DNA from: JAZQNC01 sp045536155
Lineage (GTDB): Bacteria > Bacillota > Clostridia > Oscillospirales > CAG-272
DNA length: 12,070 bases
NCBI GenBank assembly: GCA_045536155.1
Contig: JAZSMZ010000021.1
Coordinates: forward strand, 1-12,070
Direction of reading: 5' to 3'
Position 1 is the stretch's first letter; every line of letters begins with the position of its first letter. This document shows positions 7,524 through 12,070 of this stretch, in pieces. The notes under the pieces are model-generated. The model did no database searches, had not been told where the DNA came from, and was given only the letters and a program-made list of their open reading frames with translations. A program made the translations under genes and the position numbers.

Positions 7524-9086
7524 ATGAAAAATCTTAACGGTAAAAAGGCAAGAATGCTGCTTGTTTATCCCGACTATACCGACCGCGATATAAAATCAAA
7601 GGTAAGCGGCGGTAACTATATGGAGGGTCTCGCTTCGATCTCCGCCGTTTTAAAGCAGGGCGGTCACGGTTGCGAGCTTTATCATCTTCTTTATCTCCAT
7701 AACGAAGAAGAATTCAAAGCAAAGCTTCTTGCGCTTCAGAATAAAGACGAAAAGGGCGAATACGATATAATAGGCTTCTCTATTAGAACCACCGCATTCC
7801 CCGACTGCTGTACCTACGTTAAATGGGCGCGTGAGGTATGCCCCAACGCTTTCATTATTGCCGGCGGCTATCACCCGACGCTCGTTCCCGATGAGGTACT
7901 TGCAGTTGACGGCATCGATTGCGTCTGCGTCGGTGACGGAGAATATGCCGAGCTTGAGCTTTGCGATAAAATGACCGCAGGCGAGGATTACACAAACGTC
8001 GAGAGCCTTTATTTCAAGCTCGAAGACGGAAGCTTTAAAAAGAATCCCATTCGTCCTCTCTTCGAGGATCTCGATAAGCTTCCCATTCCCGATTTTGAAC
8101 TTTTTGACTATGACAATCTCGAATCATATAAAGTTGGCACTGCAATCGTTGTAGTATCCCGCGGATGCTTCTATAACTGCACATATTGCGGTAACGGCAA
8201 TTTCCGTAAGGTATATCCCAATAAGAAGATATACGCGCGCTTCCGTTCTCCCCAGAATGCGATACTCTACCTCAAAACGCTCATTTCCCGTCATCCCAAG
8301 ATCAAGTTCATCAATTTCCGCGATGCGATCTTCAATATGTTCCCCGAGTGGTTTGATGAGTTCATCGAGCTTTATAAGAAGGAGATCGGCTTGCCCTGCA
8401 CAGGTAATATCCGCTTCGATATTTTGACCGAGGAAACGGTTAAGAAGATGAAGGAATGCGGATTTTACACCATCGATATGGGCCTTGAAAGCGGCGATCA
8501 GGAGATGCGATTCAAATATCTCCGCCGCTATCAGACCGACGAGATGATAATTCGTTGTTCCGATTGGTTCCATAAATACGGCATCGCTCAGCTGACGTAC
8601 AATATCATCGGTTTGCCGCATGAGGATATCCATAAGGCGCTCAAAACGATCAAGCTCAATGCTAAGATCAAGAGTGACCGCACGATTCCCAATATCTTCT
8701 ATCCTTACGAGGGCACACCTCTTTACGAAATATCTAAAGAGGCGGGATTTATTCCCGAGGGTGATTTTACTCAGCGCCGCGTACCTTTGGTTCAGCCTCA
8801 GTTCCCCGAAGAGCAGGTGCTCTTTATCGAGGCGTATTTCATGCATTTTGTAAAGCGCTACAAATGGGCATACGCAATGCCCAAATGGCTTGGCGGCATA
8901 TACGAAAAGTGGCTTGATAAGCGAGTTACAGGTAAGCACGTGCCCTACAAATTCTATGTATGGCTGCATGATTGCTACGCCGCCGTTCGTAATGATCTGA
9001 AGGATTTCCTTGTAAATCATCTTCCTAAGCTTTATATGAAGCTCAGAATGTTAAAGCACCGTAAAAAAGCAAGAAAAGACAGCTGA
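7524..9086 (+). CDS. B12-binding-domain radical SAM protein, substrate unknown
   Basis: This 520-residue enzyme has the two-domain build of class B radical SAM proteins. Residues about 10-150 form a cobalamin-binding-like Rossmann domain (ARMLLVYPDYTD; EGLASISAVLKQGGH; YDIIGFSIRTT; AFIIAGGYHPTLVPDEVL; VCVGDGE). No clear DxHxxG histidine motif is seen, so any cobalamin would probably be bound base-off without that ligand, as in many relatives. The radical SAM core starts at about 208 with SRGCFYNCTYC: the CX3CX2C cysteines C215, C219 and C222 hold a [4Fe-4S] cluster that cleaves S-adenosylmethionine. Later core motifs include TIDMGLESGDQ and YNIIGLPHED. The C-terminal about 100 residues are basic and aromatic-rich. 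An ACGGAGA site nine bases upstream supports the start. The reaction could be methylation or another radical rearrangement. The ferredoxin gene 23 bp downstream is a plausible electron donor. Confidence 0.9.
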   Translation: MKNLNGKKARMLLVYPDYTDRDIKSKVSGGNYMEGLASISAVLKQGGHGCELYHLLYLHNEEEFKAKLLALQNKDEKGEYDIIGFSIRTTAFPDCCTYVKWAREVCPNAFIIAGGYHPTLVPDEVLAVDGIDCVCVGDGEYAELELCDKMTAGEDYTNVESLYFKLEDGSFKKNPIRPLFEDLDKLPIPDFELFDYDNLESYKVGTAIVVVSRGCFYNCTYCGNGNFRKVYPNKKIYARFRSPQNAILYLKTLISRHPKIKFINFRDAIFNMFPEWFDEFIELYKKEIGLPCTGNIRFDILTEETVKKMKECGFYTIDMGLESGDQEMRFKYLRRYQTDEMIIRCSDWFHKYGIAQLTYNIIGLPHEDIHKALKTIKLNAKIKSDRTIPNIFYPYEGTPLYEISKEAGFIPEGDFTQRRVPLVQPQFPEEQVLFIEAYFMHFVKRYKWAYAMPKWLGGIYEKWLDKRVTGKHVPYKFYVWLHDCYAAVRNDLKDFLVNHLPKLYMKLRMLKHRKKARKDS

Positions 9087-9109
9087 TAAATCAGGGAAAG
9101 GTTAAAATT

Positions 9110-9298
9110 ATGGCACACATTATAGACAGATCCAAGTGCATATCCTGCGGAACCTGCGACGTCGAGTGTCCTTTCGGCGCTGTTGTGATAAGCGACATCG
9201 GCGAGTTTTCGATCGACGCCGAGAAGTGCCGTGACTGCGGCATCTGCGCAAAAGTATGCCCCAAAGACGCCGCAATGGCTTCAAAAGATAGCGAATAA
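9110..9298 (+). CDS. 2[4Fe-4S] ferredoxin
   Basis: The 62-residue protein is a compact clostridial-type ferredoxin with two complete cluster motifs, C10-x2-C13-x2-C16-x3-C20-P and C40-x2-C43-x2-C46-x3-C50-P. Cysteines of each motif contribute to both clusters by the usual crossed arrangement. It carries low-potential electrons in the cytoplasm. It follows the radical SAM gene after 23 bp, with its own GGGAAAGG site eight bases before the ATG and no promoter or terminator between. It is therefore probably co-transcribed, and may reduce the radical SAM cluster or serve as a general carrier. Length, motifs and spacing are all normal; the partner assignment is inference from position. Confidence 0.93.
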   Translation: MAHIIDRSKCISCGTCDVECPFGAVVISDIGEFSIDAEKCRDCGICAKVCPKDAAMASKDSE

Positions 9299-9329
9299 GG
9301 TTATTTGAATAAAAAAATACGCAAAACAG

Positions 9330-9358
9330 TTGACAGATTGAAACAAACATTATATAAT
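9330..9358 (+). promoter_or_regulatory. Promoter of the DUF1292 gene
   Basis: Exact TTGACA (9330-9335) and exact TATAAT (9353-9358) are 17 bp apart, a full consensus sigma-A promoter. Start near 9365 gives a leader of about 38 nt. It makes the DUF1292 gene independent of the ferredoxin operon, after which I see no clear terminator. Confidence 0.9.
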
Positions 9359-9402
9359 AAAACAAACTGTGTTTATATTATTTTTAACGGAGGTATTTTA
9401 TC

Positions 9403-9684
9403 ATGTCTGAAGATTTTATCGGCGATGAAATATACACATTGACTGACGAAGACGGTCACGAAAATCAGTTCGAGCTTCTCGGAACCAAGGTTATCGGCAG
9501 AAACACATATATCGCTCTCGTTCCGATCGGACTTAACGAGGATGACGAATATGTAATTTTGAAGTCTGTTATCGACGAGGAAGGAAACGAAACTCTCGCA
9601 ACCATCACCGACGATGACGAGTTCGACCGCGTTGCCGACATTTTCGATGACGAGCTTTTCGGCGACATCGACTACGACAACTAA
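9403..9684 (+). CDS. DUF1292 family protein (YrzB-like)
   Basis: This 93-residue, very acidic soluble protein has the DUF1292 pattern: an N-terminal beta-rich core (IYTLTDEDGHENQFELLGTK), a central YIALVPI segment, then DDEYVILKSVIDEEGNETL, and an acidic tail (DDDEFDRVADIFDDELFG). Members such as Bacillus YrzB are widespread in Bacillota, often next to yrrK/ruvX, and have no established biochemical role. Here it stands alone with a consensus promoter, an ACGGAGG site eight bases before the ATG and a strong terminator, which suggests high, constitutive expression. The acidic charge and lack of cysteines or membrane segments suggest a cytoplasmic protein; nothing more can be read from the sequence. 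Confidence 0.88.
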   Translation: MSEDFIGDEIYTLTDEDGHENQFELLGTKVIGRNTYIALVPIGLNEDDEYVILKSVIDEEGNETLATITDDDEFDRVADIFDDELFGDIDYDN

Positions 9685-9695
9685 AAAGTCAAACG

Positions 9696-9726
9696 AAAAA
9701 ACGCCCGACGCGGGCGTTTTTTGTTT
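9696..9726 (+). terminator. Intrinsic terminator after the DUF1292 gene
   Basis: A 12-bp perfect stem AAAAAACGCCCG (9696-9707) pairs with CGGGCGTTTTTT (9711-9722) around a three-base loop and continues into TTGTTTT. It is a textbook terminator, starting 11 bp after the stop codon. Confidence 0.95.
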
Positions 9727-9782
9727 TATATGAGTATACAAATTTGACAAAGTTTTTTGATTATATTTGTACTATAATACTG

Positions 9783-9811
9783 TTTATATTTTTCATACTT
9801 TGTGGTATAAT
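9783..9811 (+). promoter_or_regulatory. Extended -10 promoter upstream of the structured RNA
   Basis: An exact TATAAT at 9806-9811 is preceded by TGG at 9803-9805, giving an extended TGnTATAAT element, with a weak TTTATA -35 (9783-9788) at 17 bp. Start would be near 9818. A second, weaker candidate lies closer to the RNA: TTTAAT (9835-9840), a 17-bp spacer and TATAAC (9858-9863), start near 9870. Another TATAAT at 9773-9778 lacks a -35 at proper spacing (TTGACA lies 23 bp before it). Confidence 0.6.
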
Positions 9812-9881
9812 AAAAACGTGATCGGGACGGAATATTTAATGAACGAATCACATAGAATATAACAAACGCATAACAGATCAA

Positions 9882-10100
9882 AATTCCTGCTTAGTGCGTG
9901 ATGAGATGCAAATTAAACCCACAAAGATTAAATGGAGTCTTGATAAACTTCCGAAAGCCGGGAGCAGACCTCCTCAATCGGACCTGCATTGCCACGTCCG
10001 TTATGGGAAGTTGGGAGCATACAAAGCTTAGGAGAGGACACCTACCTTGCATGAGCAGGGTTTATTAATTTGGCTCACACGGCTCGGTGGGTATTTTTTT
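9882..10100 (+). ncRNA. Structured non-coding RNA, possibly 6S RNA (SsrS); family not proven
   Basis: This stretch has no credible reading frame but dense self-complementarity. It can form a rod about 185 nt long: a closing stem CCTGC (9890-9894) with GCAGG (10055-10059), extended by A/T pairs; ATGCAA (9906-9911) with TTGCAT (10047-10052); GTCTT (9937-9941) with AGGAC (10035-10039); AACTTCC (9946-9952) with GGAAGTT (10006-10012); and an apical CGGAC (9979-9983) with GTCCG (9996-10000). Large one-sided loops interrupt it, and a side hairpin GGGAG/CTCCT sits at 9960-9974. A terminator closes it. Size, rod outline with bulges, own promoter and independence from neighbours fit 6S RNA, which binds sigma-A RNA polymerase in stationary phase; that is inference from shape. 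Alternatives are another clostridial small RNA or an orphan riboswitch-like element. The exact 5' end is uncertain (9818-9885). Confidence 0.5.
10073..10100 (+). terminator. Terminator of the structured RNA
   Basis: GCTCAC (10073-10078) pairs with GTGGGT (10087-10092) with two G-U wobbles, followed by A and seven T residues (10094-10100). GGTGGGT (10086-10092) can instead pair with ACCTACC (10040-10046), giving a longer hairpin, and GTGGGT can pair with ACCCAC at 9917-9922. In each case the uninterrupted T run marks the likely 3' end. Confidence 0.7.
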
Positions 10101-10134
10101 GTGCTAATTCGTTAAAGTTTTTTTGGCGAAAATA

Positions 10135-10163
10135 TTGACAAATCATAATTTTAGTGGTATTAT
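10135..10163 (+). promoter_or_regulatory. Promoter of the T-box-symporter transcript
   Basis: Exact TTGACA (10135-10140), a 17-bp spacer and TATTAT (10158-10163), with a TGG extended -10 element just before it. Start near 10170 gives a leader of about 366 nt to the symporter start codon, enough to hold the complete T-box. It lies after the terminator of the preceding RNA, so the two are separate units. Confidence 0.85.
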
Positions 10164-10169
10164 AACGAC

Positions 10170-10513
10170 AATAAAGCAAATGCATTGACTGTGAGCAACA
10201 TATTTCGATTACGCACTGTGTATCAATTTGTGCGAAGAGAATCGGTTGTGTTGACTCAAACAGAACACGGATCTACAGAAAGCTGCCGGATGATGAGAGG
10301 CGCATTTCCGATTGTTTGAGGTTACATCACAAGAGCAGCACACCGAAAGCGAGATACCGCGAGTAGGCCGTGACGGAAGACGACCGTTAAAGCGTTCGAA
10401 GTATAAGGCATTGTCCCGTACTTTGTGAGGCTGAGTGATTTTTTCACAAGGCAAATATGAGGTGGTACCGCGTAATTTACGCCCTCTGCGAGAGATCGCA
10501 GAGGGCTTTTTTT
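10170..10513 (+). promoter_or_regulatory. T-box riboswitch (tRNA-sensing transcription attenuator)
   Basis: The conserved T-box lies at 10460-10472 (AGGTGGTACCGCG). Antiterminator: GAGG (10459-10462) and GCG (10470-10472) pair with CGC and CCTC (10480-10486), leaving the seven-base TGGTACC bulge that reads the tRNA acceptor end. The same CCCTC strand belongs to the terminator stem, so the two folds exclude each other. Stem I is visible as TCGG-t-TGTGTTG (10242-10253) with CAGCACACCGA (10336-10346), CTCAAACA (10255-10262) with TGTTTGAG (10313-10320), and a distal loop GGATGATGAGAGG (10288-10300) of the kind that contacts the tRNA elbow. The 3' unpaired segment 10321-10335 should hold the specifier; UAC (Tyr), AUC (Ile) and ACA (Thr) can be read there. 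UGGU in the bulge implies a tRNA with A at position 73, which disfavours His, Ser and Gly. Uncharged tRNA would turn the symporter on. Confidence 0.93.
10481..10513 (+). terminator. T-box-controlled terminator
   Basis: A perfect 11-bp stem GCCCTCTGCGA (10481-10491) with TCGCAGAGGGC (10496-10506) around a GAGA loop, followed by seven T residues. Its 5' strand overlaps the 3' strand of the antiterminator, the defining arrangement of a T-box attenuator. Confidence 0.95.
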
Positions 10514-10535
10514 ATAAAAGAAAGGAGCAATTGAA

Positions 10536-12070
10536 ATGTTCTGGAAAATTCTAATGATATCTGTCTTTTTTATCGTGTCGATAGGTATCGGACTCTATTA
10601 CAGTAAGAGATCAAAATCAGCCGATGAATTTACTCTCGGCGGACGAAATGTAGGACCCTGGCTTTCTGCCTTTGCCTACGGTACTACATATTTTTCTGCA
10701 ACGATATTCGTCGGATATTCAGGTCAGTTCGGCTGGCAGTTCGGTATATCGTCGCTTTGGATCGGTATCGGAAATGCAGTTATCGGCTCGCTTCTTGCAT
10801 GGATCATTCTCGGACGCCGTACGAGAGTTATGACAAATAAGCTGGGCGCATCGACCATGCCCGAATTCTTCTCTCGCCGCTATTTTAGCAAGCCGATGAA
10901 GATAGTATCTTCGGTGATTATATTCGTCTTTCTCGTGCCTTACACCGCGTCGGTTTATAAGGGACTTTCCGGACTTTTTGCAATGTCCTTCGGCATTGAT
11001 TTCAAATGGTGCATCTTCGGCATGGCCCTTCTGACCGCCGTATTTGTTGTGGCAGGCGGATACATGGGAACCGCAGTAAATAACTTTATCCAGGGTATCG
11101 TAATGCTCGTCGGCATCTGTCTTATCGTGGCCGGCGTACTCAACGGTAAAGGCGGATTTTCCGAGGCGATCACAGCACTGTCTCAGGTTGAAAGCGAGAA
11201 AATTCCCGAAATGCAGGGTGCATTTACATCAATGTTCGGACCTGAACCGCTCCAGCTTCTTTCGGTAGTTCTTTTGACAAGCCTTGGTACCTGGGGACTT
11301 CCTCAGATGGTTCATAAGTTCTATGCAATCAAGGATGAGAGTGCAATTAAGAAGGGAACTGTCATCTCCACCGCATTTGCAATTATCGTTGCGGGTGGTT
11401 CATACTTTATCGGCGGATTCGGACGTCTTTACTACGATGCTGACACAGTAGTATTTGACGAAATAATCCCCACAATGATACAAAAAGCGCTTCCCGACGT
11501 GCTTATCGGACTTGTGCTTTTAGTGGTGCTCTCGGCATCGATCTCAACTCTGGCATCTCTCGTATTAACTTCGGCATCAACCTTCATTTCAGACTTTGTA
11601 AAGTCGTTTACCAATATCAAGTCCAAAAGCGAGCTGCTCTGGATACGCATCATGTGCGGCGCGTTTATCGTTGTATCGGTTGTAATCGCTATTAACCCCA
11701 ACTCGTTTATTACAGCACTTATGAGTCTTTCCTGGGGCGCGCTCGCCGGCTCGTTCTTAGGCCCCTTCATCTACGGACTCTTCTGGAAGAGAACAACAAA
11801 ACTTGCCGTTTGGGCATCGATGATCTCCGGAGTTGCGATCAACGGACTTAACTTCTTTTTGGGATTTACTTCTCCCACAACAGCAGGCGCGCTTTCAATG
11901 ATACTTTCGCTTGTAATCGTACCCGTTTTCAGCTTGATTTCCGACAAAAAGCACAAGGAAGAGATCGATGAAATGTTCCTTTGCTACGAGGAAAAGGTAC
12001 TTGTTACAAAGAAGAGTTCACTTAGAGAAAATGCTGCAGACAGAAGTCGGAGGCCAAGCGGTCTTAGGAA
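10536..12070 (+). CDS. Sodium:solute symporter (SSS family), T-box controlled; runs off right edge
   Basis: The frame opens at ATG 10536, eight bases after an AAAGGAG site, and stays open to the window end (511 codons). The product is a polytopic membrane protein with about 12-13 hydrophobic segments and SSS-family marks: an early YYSKRSKSADEFTLGGRNVG stretch (the sequence after helix 1 in PutP-like symporters), AYGTTYFSATIFVGYSGQ, AGGYMGTAVNNFIQGIVML, WGLPQMVHKFYAIKDE, and SASISTLASLVLTSAS, whose Ser-Thr pair matches the Na2 sodium site region of PutP. It should couple sodium entry to solute uptake. The upstream T-box makes an amino acid or close analogue the likely substrate; proline-like specificity is only a family default. 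The visible tail (EEKVLVTKKSSLRENAADRS) is hydrophilic, so only a few residues are probably missing. Confidence 0.9.
   Translation, partial: MFWKILMISVFFIVSIGIGLYYSKRSKSADEFTLGGRNVGPWLSAFAYGTTYFSATIFVGYSGQFGWQFGISSLWIGIGNAVIGSLLAWIILGRRTRVMTNKLGASTMPEFFSRRYFSKPMKIVSSVIIFVFLVPYTASVYKGLSGLFAMSFGIDFKWCIFGMALLTAVFVVAGGYMGTAVNNFIQGIVMLVGICLIVAGVLNGKGGFSEAITALSQVESEKIPEMQGAFTSMFGPEPLQLLSVVLLTSLGTWGLPQMVHKFYAIKDESAIKKGTVISTAFAIIVAGGSYFIGGFGRLYYDADTVVFDEIIPTMIQKALPDVLIGLVLLVVLSASISTLASLVLTSASTFISDFVKSFTNIKSKSELLWIRIMCGAFIVVSVVIAINPNSFITALMSLSWGALAGSFLGPFIYGLFWKRTTKLAVWASMISGVAINGLNFFLGFTSPTTAGALSMILSLVIVPVFSLISDKKHKEEIDEMFLCYEEKVLVTKKSSLRENAADRSRRPSGLR

Noticed and set aside
8124..9020. Minus-strand 298-residue frame inside the radical SAM gene
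   Set aside because: It lies opposite the conserved radical SAM core with no domain or start signal of its own.
9120..9365. Minus-strand Arg-rich frame opposite the ferredoxin
   Set aside because: The Arg/Cys content is the complement of the ferredoxin codons; the ferredoxin's two complete cluster motifs are decisive.
9882..10100. Structured RNA as cobalamin riboswitch, SRP RNA, tmRNA, RNase P RNA or a second T-box
   Set aside because: A GGAGAGGACACC segment loosely recalls a B12 box and GGGAGCAGACC recalls the SRP apical loop. The other conserved elements of each family are absent, there is no GGUGGNACC for a T-box, and the length does not suit tmRNA or RNase P.
10209..10454. 81-residue minus-strand frame in the T-box region
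   Set aside because: It lies within the T-box leader, where the pairing structure explains the sequence; there is no start signal or homology.

Overview
The window looks like chromosomal DNA of an anaerobic clostridial Bacillota, possibly an uncultured gut member of the Oscillospirales or Christensenellales type. This rests on purine-rich AGGAGG-type ribosome binding sites, near-consensus sigma-A promoters with 17-18 bp spacers, a T-box riboswitch, and SpoVB-family, DUF348/G5/3D-domain and DUF1292 proteins. The order assignment is inference. No transposase, integrase, phage gene, CRISPR array, tRNA or rRNA was found.

Layout. The left edge holds the N-terminal 150 residues of NADP-type glutamate dehydrogenase on the minus strand. 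Diverging from it is a SpoVB/MurJ-superfamily polysaccharide or lipid flippase (567-2117). Convergent with that is a cell-wall-associated protein with DUF348, G5 and 3D domains (2152-3099, minus). Next is the ribosomal operon rplM-rpsI (minus), with a perfect TTGACA/TATAAT promoter and a terminator hairpin. A 422-bp AT-rich gap leads to a plus-strand series: a 798-residue exported S-layer-homology (SLH) protein, a 76-residue two-helix membrane protein, a B12-binding-type radical SAM enzyme followed 23 bp later by a 2[4Fe-4S] ferredoxin, and an acidic DUF1292 protein. Most of these have a recognisable promoter, and several a hairpin terminator.

The 850 bp after the DUF1292 gene are RNA, not protein. 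First comes a stand-alone structured RNA (about 9882-10100) with extensive long-range pairing and its own terminator; it resembles 6S RNA in size and rod-like outline, but I cannot prove the family. Then comes a complete T-box leader (about 10170-10513) with promoter, Stem I, antiterminator and terminator. It controls a sodium:solute symporter that runs off the right edge.

How the genes relate: this is mostly a set of housekeeping and envelope genes rather than one pathway. Three products act at the envelope (flippase, 3D protein, SLH protein). The radical SAM/ferredoxin pair is the likeliest functional unit of unknown chemistry. The T-box ties a transporter to the charging state of one tRNA, so the symporter probably imports an amino acid or a relative of one. 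I did not find a clear new multi-gene system; the structured RNA and the radical SAM pair most deserve follow-up.
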